From assembly GCA_025558095.1 (NCBI GenBank), contig JAIVFI010000039.1, forward strand, positions 372,001-436,000: 64,000 bases of DNA. Reading direction: 5' to 3'. The first letter of the stretch is position 1, and every line of letters begins with the position of its first letter. The notes beneath the pieces are model-generated. The model was given only the letters and a program-made list of their open reading frames with translations. It was not told the DNA's origin and searched no databases. This document shows, in pieces, positions 19,475 through 30,357 of the stretch. A program made the translations under genes and the position numbers. The stretch comes from Hyaloraphidium curvatum (lineage: Eukaryota > Monoblepharomycota > Hyaloraphidiomycetes > Hyaloraphidiales > Hyaloraphidiaceae).

Positions 19475-21028
19475 CTACCGGTGGGGACAGTACGATTGGA
19501 TGGTAACGAAGATCCCGAACCCTCTCAAGATGCCCCATAACCCCACCGTGAGTGTGACGACCGTGACGACCACGGTCCTGATCAGTGAGAATGACACCGG
19601 GAACCCGAAGAGGCGGTACCGGTGTCGCTCAATGCCGAGGAACGACGACAGCAGCGCGTCGTGGGCCCGCAGCGCGTTCACCACCTCGGCGGGGGGCGGC
19701 GGCCCGGCCCGCGGGCGCGCGGCGTCGGCGAGCATCTCGCGGATGCGCTGCTGCGCCTCGTGGTATACCCCCGCAAGGTCGTCCACGGCGAGGTTGGCCA
19801 GCGAGAGCATGGAGAGGTCCACGGCGAAACATCCGCCGGTCCGGAGGAGTAGCGCGAGCGGGCCGAAGGTGATGCAGGAGCCGACGGCGCTCGTGATGGT
19901 GGCGCAGAGGGTGAAGAATACCAAAGCGAGGAACATGTTCACGGGGCCAACAAGCTGCACGCCGACGCCCCACGATAGGGCGGGGGCAAGCTGGTTGTGT
20001 AGGTCCACATAAAGTTCCCGGTTGCCGATAAGCTCCTGCAGTTCGGCCTCCGAAACGCCTCCCTCGAGAGCGACCGAATAGCGCTCGAAGAAGGAGCCGA
20101 AAGCGGTGTCGACAGCCCTCTTTCCGAGCCTCCTGTGCAGGTCCAATATGGCCGACGGCGAAGAAGGCACTCCGACAACGCCAGGAACTGCGAACCAAAG
20201 GACCATGAACACGAAAACGACGCCCATCAGGGCGGACCACCATGTGGTCCAGAACGGAGCACCGAAGGTGAACAGCGGGGTCACCACAGGGCACAGATAG
20301 GCACCGAAGTGGGTGGCAAGGACAACCAGGATCTTGACCAACTGCTGCACTCCTCCCGTCCTCCCGATCCCGCCCGCGCAGGAAGATCTGTCGCAGGCAC
20401 AGAAGGGGTCCTTCTCCCGGTGCGAAATAAGCCTCGAGACGGCCCCCGAAACCGTTCCGGCTTCCGCCTGCTGGGCACCCGCGGCAGCGTGCCCGGCGCG
20501 GACCAGCTGGCTCCACCGCGCAAAACCGGCGAGGTAGTGGGTCCCCATGTCCAAGCCGTCGCCCGATTCCGCCCTGCCTTCGTGGGCCAGCCTATTCGAG
20601 GGAATGAACGGATAGATGCTCAAGAAAGCGAAACCACCCGCAAACCCGGCGAAGGAGGCAGCGATCTGCGCGCTGCCGAAACGGCCGTCGTCAAAGTACC
20701 ATCCCAGCCCCAATACCGTCAACAAAGAGGCCACGAAGCCGTAGAAGCGGACCGCAAGCCGGCGGCCGACGGGCCACAGGGCAAACTGCGCCCGGACCAG
20801 CACGCGGAAGAGAGGCGGGAGCTCGCCGAGCAGCGCGTTTCTGGTGAGCGGGTCGGAGGCGCGCGCCGCCGTGGCGAGGTCGGCGGGGGAGCATTTCCAC
20901 GCGGCAGCGCTGTCGGACGGTGTGCCGCCCGACGCGAAGATCAACGCCCTCTGCGATGGTTGGGACCGCGGGACGAGCGCGAGCCACTCGCGGGGCATGA
21001 AGGAAGCCGGCACGGGCAGATGGTCCAT
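19475..21028 (-). CDS. multi-pass (about 7 TM) membrane protein, unnamed family, member 1
   Basis: Single exon, 517 aa from the ATG at 21028. The cytosolic-looking N-terminus has M-P-R-E-W-L-A-L-V-P and ASDPLTRNALLGELPPLFRV. Hydrophobic segments follow at roughly residues 95-115, 125-147, 215-240, 255-280, 345-370, 372-395 and 465-490. Between TM2 and TM3 lie FARWSQLVRAG and a short Cys motif in DPFCACDRSSC. A long amphipathic stretch precedes TM5. Between the sixth and last helices come LAVDDLAGVYHEAQQRIREM and the L-R-A-H-D-A-L-L-S-S-F block. The last helix (IRTVVVTVVTLTVGLWGILRG) is followed by a short tail ending C-P-H-R. I do not recognise the family. Helix count and the long helical loop before the final TM recall gustatory-receptor-like proteins reported from some chytrids, but that is only a hypothesis. 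Confidence 0.8.
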   Translation of the reverse strand: MDHLPVPASFMPREWLALVPRSQPSQRALIFASGGTPSDSAAAWKCSPADLATAARASDPLTRNALLGELPPLFRVLVRAQFALWPVGRRLAVRFYGFVASLLTVLGLGWYFDDGRFGSAQIAASFAGFAGGFAFLSIYPFIPSNRLAHEGRAESGDGLDMGTHYLAGFARWSQLVRAGHAAAGAQQAEAGTVSGAVSRLISHREKDPFCACDRSSCAGGIGRTGGVQQLVKILVVLATHFGAYLCPVVTPLFTFGAPFWTTWWSALMGVVFVFMVLWFAVPGVVGVPSSPSAILDLHRRLGKRAVDTAFGSFFERYSVALEGGVSEAELQELIGNRELYVDLHNQLAPALSWGVGVQLVGPVNMFLALVFFTLCATITSAVGSCITFGPLALLLRTGGCFAVDLSMLSLANLAVDDLAGVYHEAQQRIREMLADAARPRAGPPPPAEVVNALRAHDALLSSFLGIERHRYRLFGFPVSFSLIRTVVVTVVTLTVGLWGILRGFGIFVTIQSYCPHR

Positions 21029-21569
21029 GGCGCGTCGCTCTCGGTCGGGGTTTTCGGTTGGAGGGTCTTCGGACCGTTGCAGTGCCATCCAAGAGCAGCA
21101 AGATGGCGACTTCGATGGGATGCTTCTGAGCACGGGCTGGTGTCACGCCGCTGCAACCGTTTCTGGGTTCCCACGCGGCGGTCCTCTGCCTTTGAGTTCA
21201 GCTCCCTTCAACTCCTAACGGCGAAGCCCTGCCCCCCGGAACCTACGCTTGGTCCGCCTCGTCTTGCCACGGAACTGTCGCCTCCACACCCGATCACTTA
21301 CCTCATCCCACTTTACAAAGCAGTTATTCCCGGGCGGCAGGATCCATCCTTTGCACCTTTTGCCGTCGAGCACCAGGATCGGCGCTTTGACTGACGGGGG
21401 GGGACAGCCTTCTCCCGTCCGCCACAGACCCAGCTCGCATCGCCGGTCGCGTCGCCCGCCCCTTCGCGGTTCGCTTGCCCGGTGCTCCCCCGCGCACGGT
21501 GCGCTCGCAGAAGGCCCATCGTGGGTCCGATACCGCGGCCCAAGAAGTTGCGGGCCGCAGGGGCACCCG
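21029..21569. other. intergenic between two membrane-family genes
   Basis: Promoter side of the gene starting at 21028 and 3' flank of the gene ending at 21570. Nothing else was recognised. Confidence 0.4.
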
Positions 21570-23114
21570 TCACCTCGTCGGGCACACGGATCCCAGCGTG
21601 AAGAACACGGATCCGCGCAGCACGGACCACAGCCCGATCGCCAGCGTGAACACGGTCACGAGGAACGTCCGCAGCACCCCGAAGTCCACCACGAACCCCA
21701 GGAACCTCCCCCTGAACCCCGCTGCCTCGCGGAACGAGGCCAGCAGCCTGTCGTGCGTCCCCAACGCCTCGAGCAGCCCCGCGCGGTCCGGGCCGGAAGG
21801 GAGGGACCGCGCGCGCACGAGCTTGTCCCGGATCTCGGCCTGCGCCTCGCGGTACAGCTCCGCGATGCCGTCGATCTGCGCGTTGGAGAGGGCGACGTGG
21901 GCGAGGTCCGTCACGGTGACGCAGAGCAGGAAGCCGAAGGTGACGGCGACGTAGGCGGGGATGCAGGAGCCCGCGGCGAGGCAGAGGACCAGGGGAACGC
22001 CGGCGGCGACGCCGATGCCGCCGAGGAAGGTGCGACCCGAGAGAACGAGGGAGACGCGGCGCTCCCAGATGGATGCGAGCCGGTGGTGGAGCTTGGCGTA
22101 GAGCGCGCCGTCGGGGGGCCGCGGCGGGGGGTCCCCGGAGAAGATGGCGCGCTCGAAGGCGTCGAGGAAGCTGCCGAGCGCGAGGAACATGGCGCGGCGC
22201 TGGATCCGGAGTGAAAGTCGCAGCAGCGAGGCGTTGGTGTTGAAGCGCCCGGCCACGTTCAACGGGACAAAGTCCAGGTTGGCCAGCACGGCCAGCGCTC
22301 CCGCAACGGCCCATGCCGAGCTCCAAAACGCGGCGGCGTGGACCAGGAGGGGGTTCGCCACGATGAGGAAGGGGCCCGCGGTGAGGGGGACCATCCGGAA
22401 GAGCGCCTCGGCCAGGCAGAGCACCGGGGCGCTCCGGACGAGCTTGCCACCGCAGTTCGGGGCGCCGCAAGGGCACAGGGGATCCCCGTCCTGGTGCCGT
22501 ACGAGCGGGGAGGCCGACGCACCGGGGGGATCCGCGGCCCGTTCGTGGTCCGTTTCCGCCGCGCCGGGCCCCTCGGGCTTCCCGGACCGCACGAGCTGGG
22601 ACCACCGCACGAGGCCGGCCAGCGAGTGCGCGTCGTAGGAAACCTCCCCCGGGGCCGCGGCCCCGGCCCTGCCCCCCGCCGCCGGGGCAAAGTTCTTGAA
22701 CGTCCCCAGCCACGCAGACGGCACGGCGACCATCAGAAACACGAGCAGCGCGTAAAAGAGCGCGGCGGAAATGCCGGCGGCCAGCTGCGGGGTCGCGTAC
22801 CGCCCGTCGTTGAATGCGAGCTCGGAGAGCACGACGGCGGCGGTGCAGAGCGACCAGAGGCCGGTGCGGAGGACGATCCGCGAGGCCCACGGGACCGCCG
22901 CGAGGTGCACTTCGAGGAGGAAAAGGAGGAACGCGCTGCAACGGCGCACCTCGCGGAGCAGGGTGCGCCGGTCGAGGCCGGGGCGGGCGGGGCCGGGGCC
23001 GCCGCCGCGCACGAGCGTGCCGGAGCCACGGGGCGCCGGCGGCGTCGGGACGATGGCGAGCCATTCCGCCTCGGTGAAATCGGCGAGCTCCGGGGGGCCG
23101 TCCTTGTCGCCCAT
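21570..23114 (-). CDS. multi-pass (about 7 TM) membrane protein, unnamed family, member 2
   Basis: Single exon, 514 aa. It begins MGDKDGPPELADFTEAEWLA and shares with member 1 the E-W-L-A-(I/L)-V-P motif, R-W-S-Q-L-V-R, the Cys loop DPLCPCGAPNC, and a helical loop (ALSNAQIDGIAELYREAQAE) before the last helix. It also shares the T-H-D-R-L-L-A-S-F block and the terminal helix VLRTFLVTVFTLAIGLWSVL with tail C-P-T-R. Seven hydrophobic segments are visible. Its 5' half and promoter have been duplicated to 18640-19190, where they decayed. It lies in tandem and the same orientation as member 1. No enzymatic motif is present; a receptor, channel or transporter role is possible. Confidence 0.8.
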   Translation of the reverse strand: MGDKDGPPELADFTEAEWLAIVPTPPAPRGSGTLVRGGGPGPARPGLDRRTLLREVRRCSAFLLFLLEVHLAAVPWASRIVLRTGLWSLCTAAVVLSELAFNDGRYATPQLAAGISAALFYALLVFLMVAVPSAWLGTFKNFAPAAGGRAGAAAPGEVSYDAHSLAGLVRWSQLVRSGKPEGPGAAETDHERAADPPGASASPLVRHQDGDPLCPCGAPNCGGKLVRSAPVLCLAEALFRMVPLTAGPFLIVANPLLVHAAAFWSSAWAVAGALAVLANLDFVPLNVAGRFNTNASLLRLSLRIQRRAMFLALGSFLDAFERAIFSGDPPPRPPDGALYAKLHHRLASIWERRVSLVLSGRTFLGGIGVAAGVPLVLCLAAGSCIPAYVAVTFGFLLCVTVTDLAHVALSNAQIDGIAELYREAQAEIRDKLVRARSLPSGPDRAGLLEALGTHDRLLASFREAAGFRGRFLGFVVDFGVLRTFLVTVFTLAIGLWSVLRGSVFFTLGSVCPTR

Positions 23115-23740
23115 CGTCCTAATGGTGGTGGTTGACGGTGGAACTTTCCGGCAGAAATGGGGCGACGGACCCGCGATCCCATCGCTGCCCGGAGAGCGGC
23201 CTCCCGCGAGGCAACGAGGAAGCACCCCGCCCGCACCAACCACGGGGTCCTTTGCGCCTTGCTTCTTTGCGCAGCCGAATCGTTCTGCGGGGTTGCGGCG
23301 AACCGCACGGCACGGAACCCACCATCCCAGTCCATCGCTCCCCCCGAAGGCCGGGCAAGGCCGGACCGCAAAACGAGGTTCGAAGCAATGAGATCGGCCG
23401 GGCATCTGTTTGGCGGCTGCATGCGGGGGGCGGATGCAGGCTGTCGGCCCGATCCCGGACGCGGGCTTCCGTCCATTCCTTCAAGAGCCCCGCGCGACCG
23501 ACAAAGCAGCTCCGCCGCACCCAGATCCCATCTGTCCCCATCTTCTCCCGTGCCGTGCGCTGCGTGCAGCGTTCGATCCTGCCCCAGATCTGGCGCGAAG
23601 CCCCGTGTTTGCGCGCGGGATTTCCGCCTAGTCCCCACTCTAACCCCCGGGGGGCGCCTTAGAGCCGCCGACGCTTTTCTCCACCGCCGCCATAAAGCGC
23701 GCCGAAGCTCCAAAGACCCGCTGCCCATCACGCCCCCGCG
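23115..23740. promoter_or_regulatory. 626-bp divergent intergenic region, partly duplicated at 18983-19190
   Basis: It holds the presumed promoters of membrane-protein member 2 (minus) and of the long low-complexity gene (plus). The first 200 bp are copied upstream of the pseudogene at 18982, which marks them as the likely regulatory unit that travelled with that gene. Confidence 0.5.
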
Positions 23741-26557
23741 ATGTCCTTGCCCGGTGCGCCCGCGGCGGAGGGCTCGCCCGGGCCGGACGGCGCAGGCGTA
23801 CCGGCGGTGGCGGGGCCCGTGCCGCCGCCCATCGTTCTGGTGGAACCGGGGCACCCGCAGTACATGTGGCCGTCGCAGCGACGGGCGCGGCTGGAGCTGG
23901 CGGCGCAGAGGAAGCGCGGGGCGCAGCAGGCGCAGGCTGCACCGGCGGGCCCGCAGCCGCCGACGGGGGCCGCCCCCGACGGGCAGCCCGCGGGAGAGGG
24001 GCCGCCGCCGCCCGCCGCGCCCGCGCCCGCCGCCCCGGCTCTGCCCGTCCCGCCGCCGCCCGAGCGGCGCGTGGTCGCCGACGCCCCGCTCGTCGTCAAG
24101 AAGCGCGCGCGCGGCCCCGCGATGGGCGCGTCGGGCGGGCAGGGCGCCCCCGCGCCCACGCCGCGCCCCGTCACGCTGCACCTGCCGATGCCGCTGCCGA
24201 TGCCGCCAAACGCGCTGGTGCTGCCCGGCGCCGCGGACATCCCGCTGCTGGCGCAGGCCGCTGCCGCCCGGCAGGACCCGGAACCACATGAAGTCAACGG
24301 GCACCCCCCTCCCGCGGTGCCCGAACCCCCCGCCCCGCGCGGCCCCGTGCCGCCGCAGCCAGGCCCGCAGCCGCCCAAGCCGCGCCAGCCAAAGCGCCGC
24401 CGCGACCGCCAGCCGGCCCCGGACCGCCGCGTGGCCGTGCCCCCGCTGGCATTCCCCGAGCGCGCCGACAACGAGGCCGGCCTGCGCAACCTGATGGTGT
24501 TCTACGAGGCCGCCCGCAAGCAGGTGACATGCGGCCGCACTGTTTTCGGCTCCTTGTTCACTTTTTGACCGCGTCCCCCCTTGTCATCAGATCCAAGCGT
24601 GGGGCCCCGAGGCCACCTGGCGCATCGACCTCGTCCTCGACCCCCCCGCCCCCTCCCGCGCCCCCACCCCCCCTCCCGAACCGCTGTACCACACCCTCCC
24701 TGGCCCCCCCGCCCCCGTCCCGATCCCCATCCCCCTCGGCCCGACGGAGCTCCTCCCCCCCGTGGACTTCCCCGCGCCGCCGACGGACCCCACCCTCGCG
24801 CACCGGATCCACCTCGAGGCGATGCCCCGCGCGCTGGCGCTCGAGTCGCGGCCGGGGGCCAGGGCCGACCCCGAGATGCTGGGGTTCGCGGAGTGGGCGG
24901 TGCCGTGGGGCGAGATCGTGCTGCCCGCCGCCGCCGAGGGGCGCAGGGGGGGGGTGAGGGGGGAGGAGATGCTGGCCTACGCGCAGGGCGAGGTCAGGAG
25001 GCTGGAAGCCGAGGTGCGTTGCTTCGTTGCGGCCGTCTGCGGCGAGAGCGGGTGCTGATGTGCGGTCCGCTGCGGGGACAGCTCGAGGTCACCCGCATGC
25101 GCGCGCTGGTCAACGACTCGCACCACGCCGCCGACCGCGCCGTGCTGCTCTCCCGCTTGCACGCCTACGCGGAGCGGTGCGCGCTGCTCGAGCGCGAGAT
25201 CCGCCGCCGCGACGCGCGCCTGGCGATGGGCGTGCGCGGCGGGCCGGTCGTGGTGCGCGAGCCCGTCCCCGGTGCGTTTGCAGGCGGGGGGTGGGGCGGG
25301 CTGGGCGCGCTGGCGGAGGCGGCGGGGGACAGCGAGGGCGGGGAGGGGTGGGAGCCCGGGGAGGCGAGCGGGAGCGAGGGGGAGAGGCCGGTCAGGAGGC
25401 AGCCGCTGCGGGCCGCGAGGATGGGGGAGGTTCCGGAGATGCAGGTGCAGCCGGGGCAGCTTGCTGGGGAGGACGACGGCGAGGACGGGGAGATGGAGGT
25501 CGCGGCGAGGTTGCTGGCCAGGGCGGCGGAGCACCCGCTCCCGCCCGAGGAGCCGCGGCGCCGTCCCCCGAAGCCGAGCGGGGGGCCCAAGCCGCCCTCC
25601 GGGAGGAAATCGCTGCGCCGGACGGGGTGGGCGGAAAAGGCGGGGGCCAAGGTGCTCAAGCCGGACCTGCCGAGCGGGGTGGGGCCCAAGAAGATGAAGA
25701 AGACGGGGCTGCTGGCCAAGTTCGAGCGGGACATGGCGGGCATGCACCCGGGGGAGGAAAGCCTGGGGATGGGGGCGGGGTACGGGTACGCGTTCGCGCC
25801 CGGGCCGCAGGGCGGGGACGTGCGGAGCGCGGCGGAGAGGATGAGGGAGCGGATGCGGAGGATCGTGGACAGCCAGCCGGGCTCGCGCGCCGGGAGCGAA
25901 GGGCCGAGCCTCGAGGCGTCGGAGGAGGACGAGGGGGAGGAAGGCGAGGAGGAGGCGCGGCCACGCGGGCGGGGGTTCGCGATCGCGTTCGGGAGCGACG
26001 ACGAGGACGAGGAGGAGGAGAGGGCGGCGCGGAGGGCGAGGCAGAGGGAAAGGGAGAGGGAGGCGAGGAGGGAGAGGGAAAGGGAAAGGGCCGAGGCGCT
26101 CGCGGCCATGGAGGACTTCACCCCTGCGGGATCGGGTGCGGTGACGCCCGAGGACGCCTCGGACGACGCGCGGGAGACGTACGGGTACACGGGCCGCACG
26201 CCGCCCGGCTCCGTGATCCGCCGCAAGAAGCGCCGCGAGCCCAGGGAGCGCCCGCCGCCCGTCGAGAGCCGGCGCGACATGCCCACGCGCGCGGCACGGC
26301 CGACGTTCGACGCCGCGAGCCACCGCCGCCTCAGTTCGCGCAGGTCGCCGGGCCAGGAGAGCGAGGAGGAGGTGCCGGAGGAGCCGCTGGCGGTGGTGAT
26401 GACGGACGAGGGGCCGGGGGTGGTGATCGAGGAGGCGTTCGGGGTGCTGGATTTCGATCCGCACGAGGTGGCGGGCATCCTGACGCGCAGGGCCGAGGAG
26501 GAGGAGAAGGCGAGGGAGCAGAGGGCGCAGGGGCACAAGAGGGTCAAGTACACGTAG
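23741..26557 (+). CDS. low-complexity, probably nuclear protein, unknown function
   Basis: Three exons, introns 24524-24590 and 25014-25081, 893 aa. The N-terminal 230 residues are Ala/Pro-rich with basic clusters (KKRARG; KPRQPKRRRDRQ) that could act as nuclear localisation signals. A more ordered core spans the first splice (LRNLMVFYEAARKQ then IQAWGPEATWRIDLVLDPP). A second helical core (VNDSHHAADRAVLLSRLHAY, then CALLEREIRRRDARL) follows the second splice and should form a coiled coil. Then come acidic (EEDEGEEGEEE) and Arg/Glu-rich segments, and a C-terminal VLDFDPHEVAGILTRRAEEE. I cannot assign a family. The charged composition and coiled coil suggest a chromatin or transcription co-factor. 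It interrupts the membrane-protein cluster. Confidence 0.75.
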
Positions 26558-26742
26558 GGGAAGGATCTTTGGGTAATGGAACGATGAATGGGCGGATCGA
26601 TCAACGGCCAGAGCCGAGGCGCGGCATTGACGTGCGAGAGAACCGGCGGAGTGGCGGGAGAGTGACCGGTTGCCAAGCCGGCAAGGGGACCATCGCCTGG
26701 AGGTCTCGCAGGATCGTTTGCCCGTTTGCACCGGCGAGTCGA

Positions 26743-28347
26743 ATGGACGGAGACGATGGCGACGGCGGGCTCTCCGCCCGGCAGCCCGACGTTGAGCGCG
26801 GCGCGACGGACCCGAAGGCGGCCGCCGACATGCAGGCCGGCGGCCCGGAGGCCGAGTCGCTGTCGGACGACGAGTGGCTCGTGCTGTTTGCCATGCCGGT
26901 CGACCCGATGGTGCCGGGCGGCACGCGGCCGCTGGACGAGCGGGCGGCCGACCCCGTCGCGGCGCCGCGGGAATCCGACCCGCTCACGCGCCGCACGCTG
27001 GCGGAGCTCTTCCGCGGTGCAGGCTTCGGCTTCCTCGCCGCGCTCAGGCAGATGCACGCGTCCAACGCCTGGATACTGAAGGCCTTTCTCGGCTTCGAGG
27101 TGCTCGCGCTCCCGGTGCTACTGGCGCTCCTCTGGACGGGCCTGAACGCGCCGGCTTCCTACGGGCGGGCCAAACTGATCGTCGGGCTCGTCGGGGCCGG
27201 AGCAGTGGTCACCGTGCGCCTCGCGGTGTACTTCTGGACCGCAGCCGCGCTTGTGGCTTCAATGGCGGCCGCGGCGGCCGCGGACCCGCAGGCTACCGAG
27301 CGGGATCGTCTCGCCACGCGTTCCAACATGCTTTTCCGGGCGCGGTGGATCCAGCTCCAAGAGCGTATGAGGGTTTCGGACACCGGCCGCGTTTCCGTGC
27401 TCCTCGTCCACGACCCGCTCGACGGCCTCTGCTCGTGCCCGCGGTGCGCATCGCCCCTCATCCGGCAGGACGTGTGGTTCCGGCTTGTTCCGGACCTCAT
27501 CGTGGACTTGCTCTTTATCGCGGCGATCTTTGTCCTCCTGCTGTGGACCCCCGCGGTCGTGCTGCCCGGATTTTGGAGCTCCTGGGGCGTCGTCGGGTTC
27601 GCGTTTGCCGTGTTCCATGTCATCGGGGAAGCCCTGTCGTACACAATCAGGCTCACTCTCGTGGAGACCGCCCCGGGGAGCCTGTTTGCCCGCCGCATGG
27701 TGCACCGGGCGCTGTCTGCATCCCTACGATCCTTCGTGAGGCGCTGCCGCGCACAGCTGGCGAAGGAGAAGACGACGGCCCGGAGCGACGAGCCTTCGAT
27801 GATCCAGGGGCGCGGCGAGCTCCACGTGCGCATCCTGACGGGTCTCGACCACGACTGGACGGGGCTCTTTTCGGGCATCGAGCTGTATCGCCGCTGGATG
27901 CTGGTCACCTGGCCCCTGTGCGCCGCCATCCTCGTCGCGAGCCTCACCGTCGGCCCGTGCATATGCAGCTACCAGATCGCCGCATTCGCCTTCAACGTCT
28001 GGACCGGCCTGCGCGAGATGCTCGTCGTCGCGTCGTTCAACCTCCGCGCCGACGACGTATCGGTGCTCTGCCACCAGGCGGCGCTGGCCGCGGACGGGAT
28101 CGCCGTTGACGCCTGCGCGCGGGGCACGCCGGACCCGGCGGCGCTGGAGGCCGTCCGCGGGCACGCGAGGCTGCTCCGCGGGTTCGCGGCGTCGCTTTCG
28201 AGGCACAGGGGGAGGATCCTCGGGGCCGCGGTGTCGTTCGGGACCGTCAGGGTCGTGGCGGTGACGCTGGTCACGGTCGGGTTCGCCCTGATCGGGGCCA
28301 TGCGCGGGTTCAGGGTGACCATCACCCTCGAGACGGTCTGTACGTGA
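26743..28347 (+). CDS. multi-pass (about 7 TM) membrane protein, unnamed family, member 3
   Basis: Single exon, 534 aa, opposite in orientation to members 1 and 2 and more diverged. The N-terminus keeps L-S-D-D-E-W-L-V-L-F and ESDPLTRRTLAELFRGAGFG. The loop after the second hydrophobic segment has FRARWIQLQERM and the Cys motif LCSCPRC, with a shorter spacing than in members 1 and 2. TM segments appear near residues 110-132, 145-175, 250-270, 275-298, 388-410, 412-430 and 505-528. The pre-final loop has DDVSVLCHQAALAADGIAVD and the R-G-H-A-R-L-L-R-G-F block. The final helix VRVVAVTLVTVGFALIGAMR precedes a C-terminal Cys. The conserved order of these blocks across three genes argues for a real family with a common topology. 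Confidence 0.8.
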   Translation: MDGDDGDGGLSARQPDVERGATDPKAAADMQAGGPEAESLSDDEWLVLFAMPVDPMVPGGTRPLDERAADPVAAPRESDPLTRRTLAELFRGAGFGFLAALRQMHASNAWILKAFLGFEVLALPVLLALLWTGLNAPASYGRAKLIVGLVGAGAVVTVRLAVYFWTAAALVASMAAAAAADPQATERDRLATRSNMLFRARWIQLQERMRVSDTGRVSVLLVHDPLDGLCSCPRCASPLIRQDVWFRLVPDLIVDLLFIAAIFVLLLWTPAVVLPGFWSSWGVVGFAFAVFHVIGEALSYTIRLTLVETAPGSLFARRMVHRALSASLRSFVRRCRAQLAKEKTTARSDEPSMIQGRGELHVRILTGLDHDWTGLFSGIELYRRWMLVTWPLCAAILVASLTVGPCICSYQIAAFAFNVWTGLREMLVVASFNLRADDVSVLCHQAALAADGIAVDACARGTPDPAALEAVRGHARLLRGFAASLSRHRGRILGAAVSFGTVRVVAVTLVTVGFALIGAMRGFRVTITLETVCT

Positions 28348-28808
28348 AAGGCAGCTTGCGGAGGGTACGGAGACTCGCGCCGATAGTACCTGAGTACCAC
28401 ACCACCTTTGCCAGCCAAATTTAAGGAGAATGGCGAAACATAGAGTCAAAGAGCCCCGCACGCCTCCCTCTGGCTCGGCAGTCGCCGAAGTTGAATTGAT
28501 CCACCTGCTAACCCGAGCCCGACGAGGGTTCGCTCGGTTCACTCGCGCCGGGGAGACACGGAGGGATGGCCCGGTCGCTAGGTAGCGATGTAGGTCGAGG
28601 TGATGGGGTCTGGCGTTATGCCAGCGGGGCGGAGTAGAGGTTGTCGCGCGCGCCCGTCCCTCCTTCATTCGGCGGAGGTGGGCCTGCCGCCTTGGCGCAT
28701 CGAGGCGTTTCACACGCCCACGGTCCAATCCGCGCTGGTTCGACCGCAGGGTCGAGAGTGAGGACGCGAGTGGAGGGGACCGCAGGCCCAAAAGTAACAA
28801 CTCCAATA
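28348..28808. other. intergenic
   Basis: 3' flank of membrane-protein member 3 and promoter of the F-box-like gene. No gene or repeat was recognised. Confidence 0.4.
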
Positions 28809-29961
28809 ATGCTGGGCCACGCGGAGCTCGGGCCGGACGACGGGCCCTTCTCCAGCGACGACGACTGGCACTCTGCATTGGGAGAGCCCGAGCCGGCGCG
28901 CTCCGCGGCTCTCCCGCCCGAGCTGCTTCGCGAAATCTTTGCCCTCCTCGCGCGGACGGGCAGACGCCGAACGCTGCTGGAGTGCGCGCTGGCGTCTCGC
29001 GCCGCCGCCGAGCTCGCGTTCCCGGAGCTGCTGCGCGACTTGAAGCCGTCCGACGGGCACTTTCCCTCCCTCGGCGACGCGCTCGCTGGAAGAGGCTCGC
29101 TGGTGCGCTCGCTGTTTCTCGACTGCGGACAGCTCGGCCACGGCCGCATTGCCGAATGCCTTTCGGCATGCACTTCGGTGCGGTCCCTCATTCTCGTGCT
29201 CAAAGCCGGCGCCGACGGCCCCGGCGGCGCCGCGGCCGACGCGTTGGCGCTGGTCGGCCGGATGACCGACCTCGAGAAGCTGGTGCTGAACCTCTTCGCG
29301 CCTGCCATCGACCTATCCCGGATTTCCCTGTCGGCGCGGCTGCGCGACCTGCACGTGCTGGTCGGTTGGAAGCTCTCGGCGGGGGACGCGACCGCCTTGC
29401 GGACCGCCGTGGAAGCGCTCCCCAACTCCCGAGCGGATAGCCCTTTCGCTCAAGAGAAAGTCGGAGCCTCTCTTTCGGGAGTCACAGCTGGCGCCCTCTG
29501 TCGTTTCCTGCCTCCGCCACCTGAGCATCCGCGCGGATGAAGCATCCCTGTGCGACTATTTGTTTTCCGACCCCGGCCTGAGGCTCGAGAGCCTCAGCCT
29601 CGCGTTCCGGAGGCCCCTGCACGTCAGCCGCTCCAGCATGCCGGCCTCGCTGGCCTCGCTCCGGGGCATCGGCTTCCTCAGGCTTTCGGGGAGCGACTCG
29701 GCGTCCGTGCACCGCCTCCTCTGCAAGCTCCCGGATGCAGCGACGCTGTGCCTGAACAGGCTTGTGTACTCGAGCGACGCGCGGAAGCTGGATCACTTGG
29801 ACGCGGAGCTCCGCCGCAAGTACAAGCGGGTGAAGTTGCGCGAGGGTTGCTTCCGCCACAGCGATGCGGACCGCGAGGCGGAAATGTGGGAGAGGATCAC
29901 AGGGCAGCGGCTCGTGCTAGGGGAAGCTGCGGCAGAGGCGATGGATGTGACGCCGCCCTAG
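28809..29961 (+). CDS. F-box/LRR-like protein, frameshifted as assembled
   Basis: The start at 28809 gives 45 residues and then an F-box-type motif (LPPELLREIFALLARTG), the segment that binds Skp1 in SCF ubiquitin ligases. Leucine-rich, irregular repeat-like strands follow (VRSLFLDCGQL, VRSLILVLKAG, LEKLVLNLF, LRDLHVLVGW). Around 29420-29440 the frame changes by one base within a C-rich stretch. In the next frame E-R-I-A-L-S-L-K-R-K-S-E-P-L-F and CLRHLSIRAD continue the same LRR pattern to TAG 29959-29961. A 79-nt intron ending in GAG could also bridge it, but it would delete a good LRR strand. I therefore favour a one-base error or a young frameshift mutation. Function: probable substrate adaptor. 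Confidence 0.65.
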
Positions 29962-30357
29962 ACGGTTCGTCGCCGGTGGTCCGGTATAGGACTGTAACGT
30001 ACATATGCGATGCTTCGGTCTTGTGAGGAAAGTTACAGTTGAGAACGAGCTTCAGTGAGAGGCACGGTCGTGAACACTAGGGTGCTCAACGCGCTAGTTT
30101 TCCCGGGAGCGAGGCTCCTTGCCAGAAAGACGTACCCCCCTCGGGGGCATCTCCGCATGTGATGACGATCCAACAGGTCTCCGTCGAGCAGGCACACATA
30201 TGGCTTTGTGAGTCGGCGCCTCAAGTTTCGTTTTGGCGCCGCGCCGCTGGCGGTGGGCGGCGGTGGCGACTGTGGCAAGAAGGGACCCGAGTGACCGCCC
30301 CGGCCGTGTCTCCCGCCGGTCAAGCAGTCCATATCCCATTGCCCATCGCCCACCGCC
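29962..30357. other. intergenic
   Basis: 3' flank of the F-box-like gene and promoter of the second monooxygenase. A CCAT-rich leader directly precedes the ATG at 30358. Confidence 0.4.

Noticed and set aside
24977-27057. Two minus-strand open frames of about 580-630 codons opposite the low-complexity gene
   Set aside because: Composition shadows (Arg/Pro/Leu) with no motifs; the plus strand has consistent splicing and coiled coils.
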